42,911 nt of DNA from Brevinematales bacterium (GTDB taxonomy: Bacteria > Spirochaetota > Brevinematia > Brevinematales > GWF1-51-8): positions 1 through 42,911 of the forward strand of contig JABLXV010000025.1 of assembly GCA_013177895.1 (NCBI GenBank), in the 5' to 3' direction. Position 1 is the stretch's first letter. Every line of letters begins with the position of its first letter. Below are positions 1 to 8,583 of this stretch, piece after piece. Position numbers and translations under genes: made by a program. A model generated the notes under the pieces. That model was given only the letters and a program-made list of their open reading frames with translations. It was not told the DNA's origin and made no database searches.

Positions 1-817
1 CTTTATGATGAATCTCGTTCAGTTCGTCACGGGTAAACTCCGGCGAATGGTAGCCCTTATCGGCGGAACGGTCGATCCAGTAGAACCAGTCCGGGTGTTC
101 CTTGATAAAGTCGGAGTCGCGGGCGGCGGTGCGCGGTACGAAGTCGAGCATGACGCGGAGTCCCATCATATGCGCCGCTTCCACAAACGCGCGGAATTCC
201 ACATCCACACCGTACTCGTCCACCAACGGGTCGTGGAACATCTCGTCGATCTTGAAATTATTCCGCATCCCGTAGGGGGAACCCAGTTCGCCCTTTTTAT
301 AGGCGGTTCCGGTCTGGCTTACCGGAAGGAGATAGACCGTATCGAAGCCGAGGGATTTGATATAGGGCAGAAGCGCGATAGACTTCAGGAACGTGCCGGT
401 CTCTTTCATACCCTGCCCGTTGAGGGTGATATGCTTCTTGGAGCCGCCGAGTACGCCGTCCTGATCGTGGTCGAACGCGGTGAAGTTACGGACATAGATT
501 CCGTAGATATTCGTCCCGCTGAGCCAGTCGCCCGGCATACGCTTGATACCGTTCTCGATAATTTTTTTATTTTCCAGCCGGAGTCCCGCATTCCGTGAAA
601 CCGATTTGCGGTAATCGATATCCGCCTTCCCCTGTTTATCGATTACCTTGAACTGCGCGGAAAGATAGGCGCACGGTTCGACCCGTACAAACATGCCCTT
701 CTTTTCCAATACCTTCACATCTTTCGAGGTAACCCAAAGTTCGGGTATCCAGTAATTCAGATCCTCCCGCTCTTTCGACGTAACCGCGTCATAAATAAGC
801 CGGAACGAACTCGACAT
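1..817 (-). CDS. GH13 alpha-amylase family glycosidase, N-terminal part (cut by window edge)
   Basis: Translating the minus strand from the ATG at 817 gives 272 residues that stay open to the window edge, so the C-terminus is missing. An AGGAG ribosome site lies 5-6 bases upstream. After an N-terminal region of about 100 residues come features of a GH13 (beta/alpha)8 barrel: IYGIYVRNFTAF (strand 1), YIKSLGFDTVYLLPV, GSPYGMRNNFKID, and a region I equivalent reading MLDFVPRTAARDS. Region I of typical alpha-amylases ends in Asn-His; here Arg-Thr stands in that place. The enzyme should act on alpha-glucans, either as hydrolase or as transglycosylase. The catalytic Asp/Glu residues lie beyond the edge, so specificity cannot be read. 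No signal peptide is visible, which suggests a cytoplasmic enzyme. Confidence 0.85.
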   Translation of the reverse strand, partial: MSSSFRLIYDAVTSKEREDLNYWIPELWVTSKDVKVLEKKGMFVRVEPCAYLSAQFKVIDKQGKADIDYRKSVSRNAGLRLENKKIIENGIKRMPGDWLSGTNIYGIYVRNFTAFDHDQDGVLGGSKKHITLNGQGMKETGTFLKSIALLPYIKSLGFDTVYLLPVSQTGTAYKKGELGSPYGMRNNFKIDEMFHDPLVDEYGVDVEFRAFVEAAHMMGLRVMLDFVPRTAARDSDFIKEHPDWFYWIDRSADKGYHSPEFTRDELNEIHHK

Positions 818-881
818 ATTTTTCTCCTATTGCCGCTTTGGAAATATTTTTATTTTAGCGTTTTGTCAAGCGATTCAAATA

Positions 882-1379
882 TCATTCGTTAGCCTTAGCC
901 TCGAACTTTTTCCCCTCTTTATCGGGATCCATGAAATAAAGCCCGATATTTACAATCAGGAGCGTCAGCCCGAAAATCCCGATGATATCATACAGGAAGT
1001 CCGGTATCATTTCCATCCAATCCGGCTGAAAATCGTTCAGGATAAACACGGCCGTCTTCCATCCGCCAAAGCCGAGAGCGCCGAGGAAACCGATAAAGCT
1101 CAATACCCATGCCCATCCCTTGAGCTTCAGCAGGTATCCGCCCGCGAGTACGGTATAGACCGCCGCTGCGAGTTTCAGGCCAAGCTCCATGCTGATGGGT
1201 TCTATGCCGAGCGTTAGAAACGTAAATAATAGGGAAAACAGGTAGAAGTACGCGGCGGTTATCATCAGCCACGCGAGTACGATCGCGCTGAAGGGTACCT
1301 GCCCCAGGAATGTCTTGCATTTCGAGCAGAATTTACGTCCCTTAGGGTTTTCAGCGTCGCATTTCGGACAAATAACCAT
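882..1379 (-). CDS. Zinc-ribbon membrane protein, unknown function
   Basis: This 165-residue protein starts with a short zinc ribbon made of two CxxC pairs (CPKC at residues 4-7 and CSKC at 18-21). About four hydrophobic segments between residues 30 and 150 look like membrane helices, and the tail is charged and lysine-rich. The start is supported by GGGAGG a few bases upstream of the ATG. Zinc-ribbon plus small membrane domain proteins are common in bacteria and generally uncharacterised; the ribbon may mediate protein contacts. The gene lies in the same orientation as its neighbours, but 58-65 bp gaps leave operon membership open. I do not recognise a specific family. Confidence 0.75.
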   Translation of the reverse strand: MVICPKCDAENPKGRKFCSKCKTFLGQVPFSAIVLAWLMITAAYFYLFSLLFTFLTLGIEPISMELGLKLAAAVYTVLAGGYLLKLKGWAWVLSFIGFLGALGFGGWKTAVFILNDFQPDWMEMIPDFLYDIIGIFGLTLLIVNIGLYFMDPDKEGKKFEAKANE

Positions 1380-1436
1380 CGGTGCCTCCCTGTCCTATTA
1401 TTTTATAGGAGAGCGCCTTTTTACACAAATTTTCGT

Positions 1437-2447
1437 TCAGTTCACGAGCGCGGATAGAGTTAGGGAGGTACTGAAACGGAGTTCCGGGTGAATGATCGCG
1501 GATACCGTCCACCTCAGCGCGAACCAGTCGATCCGTGTTTCGCCTGTTATCGACAAGTCTGCGAACTCCGCAAACCCGCTCGCCAGCCTTGTAGAAAGCG
1601 CTCCGATTTCAAGGGTAATCCCGAGCGTTCGCGACGGCTCCCAGAGGAAATACGCCCGCGCGAGCAGGGTTTCGTTCAGTAAGGCATATGCCAGACCGGC
1701 CGGGATACGCCCCGCGATATCGGAGGAAAATACATCCGACGGGAGACGCGGCGACTGCGACGGGAGCATCAGCGCAAGCGCGAGCCCGAACCCGTCCCCG
1801 GTGTACGCGCTCAGGGGAAAAAAGATGTCCCCCGACGCGTCGAACAGCATCGGAAATACCGCGCCGCCGGATGCGAATTCCGCCCGGACGGAGAATTCCG
1901 CGCGCAGGGAAATCCCGATATATTTATCCCATCCCATCTCCCACCCCGCGGCAACTTCGCCGAACGGCGCGCCGTTCATCCGGTACGCCCCCCCGACAGT
2001 AAAATCGGCGGTCATCCACGGCGACAAACGCGCGACCGTGAACAACGTAGCATTATAAAGGCCGTCCCACACGAGGAGCGCCGGGTCGCAGGATAAGGAT
2101 ACGGTACGGTAACCGGCGTGCATCCAATCCGCATGGGCGGACGCCCCAAGCGTCCACGTAAAACTATCGGGGAGATCAATCCAGCTTGCCCATTCGAAGC
2201 CGGAGAAACCGATGCTGACGAAGTGCTCCCAGTATAAATCCGCCAGCATATCCGACAGGAACCCGTAGGCCTCGAACCCGGTTCCCGCCGGGAAAACGAT
2301 GCGCCCCGGATAGGATACATATCCGCCCATGAGGGTAAACCCGTAGCGCGCGCGGAAGTAATCCGCATCGGGTAACGGGGATTTCGCCCATGTGAATGGA
2401 TAAAGGAGGAACAATAAAAGTACCGATAACGGTAGCTTAACTCGCAT
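1437..2447 (-). CDS. Secreted or outer-membrane protein, barrel-like, unknown function
   Basis: The 336-residue product begins with MRVKLPLSVLLLFLLYPFTWA, a good Sec signal peptide with cleavage expected near residue 21. The rest is rich in alternating hydrophobic and polar stretches with many aromatic residues (Trp, Tyr, Phe) and Gly, as in spirochaetal beta-barrel or periplasmic proteins. It ends SLTLSALVN, so it lacks the classical C-terminal Phe of outer-membrane barrels. An AGGA site lies 6 bases before the ATG. The adjacent hybrid kinase gene ends its upstream neighbourhood 36 bp away and is transcribed in the same direction. No known family is recognised. Confidence 0.7.
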   Translation of the reverse strand: MRVKLPLSVLLLFLLYPFTWAKSPLPDADYFRARYGFTLMGGYVSYPGRIVFPAGTGFEAYGFLSDMLADLYWEHFVSIGFSGFEWASWIDLPDSFTWTLGASAHADWMHAGYRTVSLSCDPALLVWDGLYNATLFTVARLSPWMTADFTVGGAYRMNGAPFGEVAAGWEMGWDKYIGISLRAEFSVRAEFASGGAVFPMLFDASGDIFFPLSAYTGDGFGLALALMLPSQSPRLPSDVFSSDIAGRIPAGLAYALLNETLLARAYFLWEPSRTLGITLEIGALSTRLASGFAEFADLSITGETRIDWFALRWTVSAIIHPELRFSTSLTLSALVN

Positions 2448-2482
2448 GATAATTCCTGTAATGAATAATCGCCGATAGGATT

Positions 2483-5400
2483 TTACATGATTCCGCGGAT
2501 TTTTTCAATCAATTGGTTCATGGAAAACGGTTTTTGGATATATTCTTCCTCGCTGAACTTGAAACCCTGTATATCCAGGAGGTTTCCGGTGTACCCGGAC
2601 ATAAAAAGCGCCTTCAGGCCGGGATTTGTCAATTTGAGGAGGTTGTGCAAATCCTGCCCGTTCATATCGGGCATCACCACATCGGTCAGGAGGAGATCGA
2701 TTTTCCGGCCGGAATTGTAGAACAATTCCTTTGCGCTGACGGGACCGGCCGCGCTGATCACATGATACCCGCATTTTTTCAGGATGGTCTCGGTGAGCGA
2801 ACGCACCGCGGTATCGTCCTCGACCAGCAGGATAGTTTTTTCACCGGCGTCTGCGGCGGAAAGACTTTCGACGGACTGTCCGTTTTTTTTACCCGTACTC
2901 TCATCCTTACCGGTTTTGGGAAAATGGATTTCAAACTCGGTTCCATCGCCTGTCCGGCTGCGTACTTTAATATACCCCTGATGCTGGCGGATAATCCCGT
3001 ACACGGTCGCGAGTCCCAAACCGGTGCCCATCTCGTTCTTGGTGGTAAAAAACGGCTCGAAGATATGCGGCAGGTCTTCGTTATCGATCCCTATCCCGTT
3101 GTCCGAAATCCTCATTACCGCATAATCCCCCGGATGCATAGTTTCACTTTCGATATTTCTAGCCGCGGTAACAATATCGTTGTATGTTTCGATTTTCAGG
3201 TATCCACCCTTGGGCATTGCATCCTGTGCATTGATGCATAGATTGAGGAGAATCTGCTCGATCTGCGATACGTCGGCCTCGATACTCCATAACTCAGGAT
3301 ACGGCTCGAACTTCATCTGAATATCCTCGCGGATGGTCCGGCGGAGGATATTGAAAAACTTGGATATAATATCGTTCATATTGACCGTCTTAAGGATCAG
3401 CATCTGCTTGCGTCCGAACGCCAGAAGCTGGCGGGTCAGATTTTTCGCCCGTATCGCAGCCTCGTATAATTCCTCCACCGATTCGTACACCGAAGTCCCC
3501 GGCTCGAGGTCGAATTTTAATATCATATCCGCGTACCCGATAATCGGGGTCAGCATATTATTAAAATCGTGCGCGATTCCCCCGGCAAGCCGCCCGATCG
3601 TCTCCATCTTCTGCGCCTGACGAAGCTGTTCCTCTATTTTAACACGTTCCGCTTCCATCTGGAGTCTTTCGATTTCCGACGATATTCTCGCGGCAAACAG
3701 TGAGGCGAATTTCTCGATTAATGAAACATCCGTCAGTGGTTTTTCGCTCATCACGGATAACATCCCAAGCCGCCGCCCCTTACTGCTGTAAAGCGGCATC
3801 CCCCCGTATCCTTCGATTCCAAAATTCTTCAGAAGCGGCGCGGATGGGAACAAATCCCTCACCCCGCTCTGAAATACACAGAATTTTTCCCCTGATAAAT
3901 TTTCGCAGGGAGTACCCGTTAATTCATATTCGATATTCCCGACAATCTTATCCTGATGACATAACGCGATAGTCTTAGCGCGGTCTTTTTGGGATTCATC
4001 CAGCATACAAATCATCACATAATCCAGCTCGAATGTTTTAGCGAATCCCAGCGCCATCGCTTGAAAAAACTCCTGCCCGGTTAACGCGGAAGACTGAATC
4101 AACTGTTCCAGCCCATTTTCTATTCGTGTGGAATCCGAAATATCCTGAACGGATAATACCACCCGGTCGACTTCCCCCTCGGAATTCATCACCGGTGCGC
4201 CGTTTATCGAGACGTATTTTTTTATACCCGAATCAAAATCCAGCAGATACGTCATATTCCTGATAGGTTTTTTTGTCTTTATTACAAGCTCGTTGGGCAT
4301 CTCTTCATCGGGAACCGCTCTCCCGTCCGTGTAAGAAATACGAAGCACCGGACATGTTTGCGGCATTTTCCGTTCACCGTTCGGTGTTATCCCGGACATT
4401 AATTTGACGGTTTGATTGATAAATTCGACCTTATGATTTTTATTGAGAACTATAAGACCAACAGGGCTGATCTCGACAATCTGATTAAAGAGGTCGCGTT
4501 CGTTCTCCAGGGTAACCTCAAAACTCTTTCGCGCGGTTATATCCCGATACACTGCCGCGAAGAAACCCCTCTCGGGGCTATAGACCGATATCTCGAAATA
4601 CCTATCCAGAATTGAATCGTAATGCTCGAATCTGACCGTTTTACCGGTTTCTCCGATGTCAGTGAATTTCCTTATCATCGATTTTTCTGTCTCGGGAAAC
4701 AACTCCCTGCACGTCTTTCCGATGATATTTTTATTCCGCAGGCCCATCATCTCCAAGTAGGCGGGATTAGCTTCAAGGAACTCGTAGTCTACCGGTTCCC
4801 CTTTTTTATTTTTTATAACCTTATGATAAGCGAAGCCGCTTAACATGGCGTCGAAAAGGGATTGGTACTTCTGCTCGCTTTCCGCCAACCGCCGTTCGAT
4901 ACCCTTCTGCATGCCAATTCCCCGGCAGAATACGATTACCGCCGATTGCCCGAGATAATCGATCGAACTTCCGAATACCTCGACATCGAAAACTTCACCG
5001 TCTACCGTGAGGAATTTCTCCTCGATAAAAGGCACCTCGCCGTGCTGCGAATTAATGTACTCGACCCGTTTTACCACCGGTTGACGATAATCGGGATGGA
5101 CGAATTCGAATATATCCCTTCCCTTCATTTCATCGAAATTTTTCGCGCGGAAGAGCAATAATCCGGCCTTATTGACATAAATGAATTTACGGTCGATATG
5201 AATGCAGACGCCGATAGGGATTTGATCGGCCATCTCCCTAAAATCTTCTTCCCGCGCTTTTGAGGTATCCAGACGGGACGGGTAAAACGATGCATTAAAG
5301 CAAAGAATGAGGATAAATCCGCCCGCCGCATTATCGTCCTTCAAAGGGATAGCTACCATCATCTGACGGGAGCGGAAACCCTCCGGGGTCCCGATAAAGA

Positions 5401-5677
5401 ATTCCCCGCTTCGGCCATGTTTATCGGCGAATATGGTATCGATAAATTCCGAGAAACTCTTCCGGGCATCCTGTTCCGCGGGAATATAACCGGTAATATC
5501 TTTCCCGGTAACTCCCGACTCTCCCGCCCCGATTAATTCATTAAACAGTGAGGATGTATGAATAATATATTTATCAGCCCCGATAACGACATATGACATA
5601 TTTTCCAGAAGATTATTTACATAAAAAGAGTTAGCAGAATTATTATTAATAACAATACCTTTGTTATTTCTTTTCAT
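2483..5677 (-). CDS. Hybrid sensor histidine kinase: PAS repeats, GAF, HisKA-HATPase, receiver
   Basis: The protein (1064 residues from the ATG at 5677) has at least four PAS-like segments in its first 525 residues, for example IPIGVCIHIDRKFIYVNKAG and ISPVGLIVLNKNHKVEFIN. A GAF-like region follows at about 530-690. The kinase core shows the H-box GGIAHDFNN (His near 703), the N-box NLCINAQDA (Asn near 816), DNGIG and GTGLGLA. A C-terminal receiver has the acidic pair EDD and the phospho-acceptor in LLTDVVMP (Asp near 999), with the conserved Lys in QKPFS. No clear membrane span is seen, so it is probably a cytoplasmic sensor. The reading frame extends upstream to a TTG at 5725, but the ATG at 5677 has a GGGG site and starts the conserved-looking part. 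No partner response regulator is adjacent. Confidence 0.9.
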   Translation of the reverse strand: MKRNNKGIVINNNSANSFYVNNLLENMSYVVIGADKYIIHTSSLFNELIGAGESGVTGKDITGYIPAEQDARKSFSEFIDTIFADKHGRSGEFFIGTPEGFRSRQMMVAIPLKDDNAAGGFILILCFNASFYPSRLDTSKAREEDFREMADQIPIGVCIHIDRKFIYVNKAGLLLFRAKNFDEMKGRDIFEFVHPDYRQPVVKRVEYINSQHGEVPFIEEKFLTVDGEVFDVEVFGSSIDYLGQSAVIVFCRGIGMQKGIERRLAESEQKYQSLFDAMLSGFAYHKVIKNKKGEPVDYEFLEANPAYLEMMGLRNKNIIGKTCRELFPETEKSMIRKFTDIGETGKTVRFEHYDSILDRYFEISVYSPERGFFAAVYRDITARKSFEVTLENERDLFNQIVEISPVGLIVLNKNHKVEFINQTVKLMSGITPNGERKMPQTCPVLRISYTDGRAVPDEEMPNELVIKTKKPIRNMTYLLDFDSGIKKYVSINGAPVMNSEGEVDRVVLSVQDISDSTRIENGLEQLIQSSALTGQEFFQAMALGFAKTFELDYVMICMLDESQKDRAKTIALCHQDKIVGNIEYELTGTPCENLSGEKFCVFQSGVRDLFPSAPLLKNFGIEGYGGMPLYSSKGRRLGMLSVMSEKPLTDVSLIEKFASLFAARISSEIERLQMEAERVKIEEQLRQAQKMETIGRLAGGIAHDFNNMLTPIIGYADMILKFDLEPGTSVYESVEELYEAAIRAKNLTRQLLAFGRKQMLILKTVNMNDIISKFFNILRRTIREDIQMKFEPYPELWSIEADVSQIEQILLNLCINAQDAMPKGGYLKIETYNDIVTAARNIESETMHPGDYAVMRISDNGIGIDNEDLPHIFEPFFTTKNEMGTGLGLATVYGIIRQHQGYIKVRSRTGDGTEFEIHFPKTGKDESTGKKNGQSVESLSAADAGEKTILLVEDDTAVRSLTETILKKCGYHVISAAGPVSAKELFYNSGRKIDLLLTDVVMPDMNGQDLHNLLKLTNPGLKALFMSGYTGNLLDIQGFKFSEEEYIQKPFSMNQLIEKIRGIM

Positions 5678-5760
5678 TAACACCCCAGTTAACAACATTA
5701 TAATAATAAGTGAGAAAATATTCAAGAGAATAATAAAAAAATATTATTGCTTGTTATAGC

Positions 5761-5789
5761 TTGCTTTTTTTCAGCTAAATGTATATATT
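5761..5789 (+). promoter_or_regulatory. Probable sigma-70 promoter of the DEAD-box helicase gene
   Basis: TTGCTT (5761-5766) and TATATT (5784-5789) are separated by exactly 17 bases. The -10 matches five of six consensus bases and the -35 three of six. The start codon follows 30 bp after the -10, with GAGG in front of it. The flanking DNA is very AT-rich and separates this gene from the divergently transcribed hybrid kinase. Confidence 0.55.
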
Positions 5790-5819
5790 TATACAAATAA
5801 AAATACGTATGAGGAAAAA

Positions 5820-7481
5820 ATGTCGAATTTGGAAAATTTTGCAAAGTTAGGTCTTTCTGAAAGCTCAATCGAGGCGTTGGTACACAAGGGGTTTGAAGAA
5901 CCCACTGCCATTCAGGAACAGGTAATCCCTATTCTGTTAAAAGGTGAGAAAGATGTAGTAGGCCAGGCTCAGACCGGTACGGGAAAAACCGCCGCGTTCG
6001 GACTGCCTATTCTTGAACGGATAGAACCCGGGAAAGGTTATGTTCAGGCGATAATACTGTGCCCCACCCGTGAACTCGCGATACAGGTCGCCGAGGAAAT
6101 CAATTCGCTCCGCGGTAAAAAGAATATCCACATCCTGCCGGTCTATGGCGGTTCGTCCATCGAACAGCAGCTCCGGCGCCTGAAGTCGGGTGTGGACATT
6201 GTCGTCGGGACGCCCGGCCGTGTTATCGACCATATCAACCGCAGAAGTCTCGACCTCTCCCATGTATCGTTTATGGTACTGGACGAAGCGGACGAAATGC
6301 TCAATATGGGATTTATCGAAGATACGGAAAAAATTATCTCGCATACCAGTAAAGACCGCAGGATACTGCTCTTCTCCGCTACTATGCCCGACGCCATTCT
6401 CGGCCTCGCGCGGCGGCATATGCGCGATTACGATTTTATCCGTATCCAGAAGCAGCAGCTTACGGTCGCTACGACGGATCAGATTTATTTCGAGGTATCC
6501 GAGGGGGATAAATTCGAAGCGCTCTGCCGTATCATGGATGTGGAAAAGGAGTTCTACGGCCTCGTTTTCTGCCGGACCAAGGTGGATGTCGACGATGTGA
6601 CCAGTAGGCTGATCGACCGCGGCTATGACGCGGACGCTATACACGGCGACCTTTCACAGTTCCAGCGCGAACGCATCATGGAGAAATTCAAAGCTCAGCG
6701 CCTGAATATACTGGTTGCCACCGATGTCGCGGCTCGCGGTATCGACGTCAATAATCTGACGCATGTTATCAACTATTCCCTCCCGCAGGATCCGGAGTCG
6801 TATGTCCACCGTATCGGCCGAACAGGCCGCGCCGGCAGGGAAGGTACGGCGGTAACATTTGTTACCCCCGACGAATACCGGAAACTCCTGTTTATCCAGC
6901 GCGTCGCCCGTGCGGATATCCGTAAGGAAGACCTGCCGGGTGTAGACGAAGTTATCATGCAGAAACGGCTTCGTATCAAGGACGATATCGCCGAACTGAT
7001 TGAAAGCCCGGAAATCGAGGCCTACCGTTCGTTCGCGCATGAACTGATTGATTGGGCGGATCCCGAGACGATTATCGCATCCGTGCTGCGTTACGCGTTC
7101 CAGGACGAGCTCGACCCGTCAAACTACAGCGAAATCCGTAAAGTATCTATCGATAAAAAGGGTAAAGCCCGTCTCTTCGTCGCGCTCGGGCGGAATAAGG
7201 GTATGACACCCAAGAAAGTTGTCGACTTTATCGAGACCGAGACGTCAGTCCGGGGCAACCGTATCCGGGACGTCCGCGTCATGGAAGAATTCTCGTTTAT
7301 TACGGTCTCCTTCGAGGATGCCGAGATCATTCTCAATGTTTTCCGGGAGAAAAATCACGGTCAACGCCCGATGGTCGAGAAGGCTAAAGAAGGCAAGCGG
7401 GACGGCGGTGGCGGCGGCCGGGATGGCGGTAAACGTGACAATTACCGTGACGGTAAACGTAAAAAAGACGGAAGATATTAG
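5820..7481 (+). CDS. deaD: DEAD-box ATP-dependent RNA helicase, DeaD/CsdA type
   Basis: All core motifs of an SF2 DEAD-box helicase are present in 553 residues: Q motif (PTAIQEQ), motif I AQTGTGKT (residues 49-56), PTRELA, TPGR, DEAD (155-158), SAT, and motif VI HRIGRTGRAG. A C-terminal DbpA-like RNA-binding domain follows at about 460-530 (RLFVALGRNKGMTPKKVVDFI), then a basic glycine- and arginine-rich tail (GGGGGRDGGKRDNYRDGKRKK) that probably binds RNA nonspecifically. This layout is that of DeaD/CsdA/CshA proteins, which unwind RNA during ribosome assembly and mRNA turnover, often at low temperature. The helicase is monocistronic, divergent from the hybrid kinase, and followed by the two-CW genes. 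Confidence 0.93.
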   Translation: MSNLENFAKLGLSESSIEALVHKGFEEPTAIQEQVIPILLKGEKDVVGQAQTGTGKTAAFGLPILERIEPGKGYVQAIILCPTRELAIQVAEEINSLRGKKNIHILPVYGGSSIEQQLRRLKSGVDIVVGTPGRVIDHINRRSLDLSHVSFMVLDEADEMLNMGFIEDTEKIISHTSKDRRILLFSATMPDAILGLARRHMRDYDFIRIQKQQLTVATTDQIYFEVSEGDKFEALCRIMDVEKEFYGLVFCRTKVDVDDVTSRLIDRGYDADAIHGDLSQFQRERIMEKFKAQRLNILVATDVAARGIDVNNLTHVINYSLPQDPESYVHRIGRTGRAGREGTAVTFVTPDEYRKLLFIQRVARADIRKEDLPGVDEVIMQKRLRIKDDIAELIESPEIEAYRSFAHELIDWADPETIIASVLRYAFQDELDPSNYSEIRKVSIDKKGKARLFVALGRNKGMTPKKVVDFIETETSVRGNRIRDVRVMEEFSFITVSFEDAEIILNVFREKNHGQRPMVEKAKEGKRDGGGGGRDGGKRDNYRDGKRKKDGRY

Positions 7482-7511
7482 AAGTCTAAATATCTGAAAA
7501 CCGAAAACCAT

Positions 7512-7540
7512 TTTGCATATTCATTGCTATTATTTATAAT
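7512..7540 (+). promoter_or_regulatory. Possible promoter of the first two-CW gene
   Basis: TATAAT (7535-7540) is a perfect -10. Seventeen bases upstream is TTTGCA (7512-7517), a four-of-six -35. The element GCGGGGTGAATAT follows at 7551-7563 and is repeated in front of the second two-CW gene at 8061-8073. Confidence 0.45.
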
Positions 7541-7578
7541 TTGCCGTATTGCGGGGTGAATATCTGTAAGGACAAGTT

Positions 7579-7884
7579 ATGAAGAAGATGAATTGTTGGG
7601 AGCAACAGAAATGCGGCAGAGAACCGGGCGGGGCGAAGGCGGATGAAATAGGTGTTTGTCCCGCGGCCGTAGAGACAAGGATTCACGGCATGAACAGCGG
7701 AAATAACGGCGGGCGCGCCTGCTGGGCGGTTACCGGGACTTTCTGCGGCGGCGCGGTTCAGGGAACATTCGCCCAGAAGATATTCAACTGTATGGAATGT
7801 GAATTCTACAAGACGGTAGTCGCCGAAGAAGCCGCGGAATTCATGCCATCGAAACAGATAATATCTATTCTTAGGAATATGTAA
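7579..7884 (+). CDS. Two-CW domain cysteine-rich small protein (copy 1)
   Basis: The 101-residue product has the pattern MNCWEQQKCGRE, GVCPAA, RACWAV, GTFCGG, FNCMECEFYK. This is two Cys-Trp motifs and several further cysteines in a compact arrangement typical of the two-CW domain, thought to bind a metal or to respond to redox state. No signal peptide or membrane helix is seen. An AAGGAC site precedes the ATG. The gene lies about 200 bp ahead of a close paralogue (8090-8395), and the two share the upstream element GCGGGGTGAATAT, so they look like a tandem duplication including control sequence. Proteins of this family often accompany chemotaxis or signalling genes; two hybrid kinases are nearby, but the link is inference. 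Confidence 0.8.
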   Translation: MKKMNCWEQQKCGREPGGAKADEIGVCPAAVETRIHGMNSGNNGGRACWAVTGTFCGGAVQGTFAQKIFNCMECEFYKTVVAEEAAEFMPSKQIISILRNM

Positions 7885-8089
7885 ACTAAAGTATTTCTCC
7901 TGAAGTAAGTAAAATCATCTTAATATTTCTGTCTGGCTACTTATTCCGGTTTATTATTATATTTGCATGGTATAATTTCATTATTTAAAAAAAATAATAC
8001 TGAACATTTCTTGAAATATTTCTAATATAATGCTACAGTATCTATAGGATATAGAATTTGGCGGGGTGAATATTTTCTGGGGTATATCT

Positions 8090-8395
8090 ATGGCAAAGAT
8101 GAATTGTTGGGAATTTAAGAAGTGCGGACGCGAACCCGGCGGCGCAAAGACCGCGGAACTCGGGGTCTGCCCCGCGGCGGAGGAATCCAGGGTTAATATG
8201 CTGAACGGCGGCATTAACGGGGGACGTTCCTGTTGGGCGGTTACCGGCACGCTCTGCGGCGGAAAAATCCAGGGAACCTTCGCGCAGAAGATTTTCAACT
8301 GCATGGACTGTGAGTTCTATAAAACAGTCCTTTCCGACGAAGGTAACGCGTTAAAAACCTCCAAAGAGATTATCGCGATCCTGCGGGGCGTATAG
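8090..8395 (+). CDS. Two-CW domain cysteine-rich small protein (copy 2)
   Basis: From the ATG at 8090 the product is 101 residues, the same length as copy 1, and aligns with it without gaps over almost the whole length. All Cys and both CW pairs are kept (MNCWEFKKCGREPGG, GVCPAA, RSCWAV, GTLCGG, FNCMDCEFYKTV). A GTG at 8066 would add eight residues, but alignment with copy 1 favours 8090. Differences are concentrated in the C-terminal tail. The gene appears to have its own leader, about 205 bp after copy 1, rather than being strictly co-transcribed. Confidence 0.8.
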   Translation: MAKMNCWEFKKCGREPGGAKTAELGVCPAAEESRVNMLNGGINGGRSCWAVTGTLCGGKIQGTFAQKIFNCMDCEFYKTVLSDEGNALKTSKEIIAILRGV

Positions 8396-8583
8396 CCGAT
8401 CTTCATATTTCGTGACACGAACCTGATATTTTAACACTTATCCTATGACGCACGGGAATCGTTTTGTAGCTTGACATTCGATGATTCATATAGAGATTTT
8501 TTTCATTTCATTACGCTCATTCGTTTGACGAAATCCCGCTAAAAGCCTATAATATTCAGGACTTTTTGCAAACGAGGTACAAA

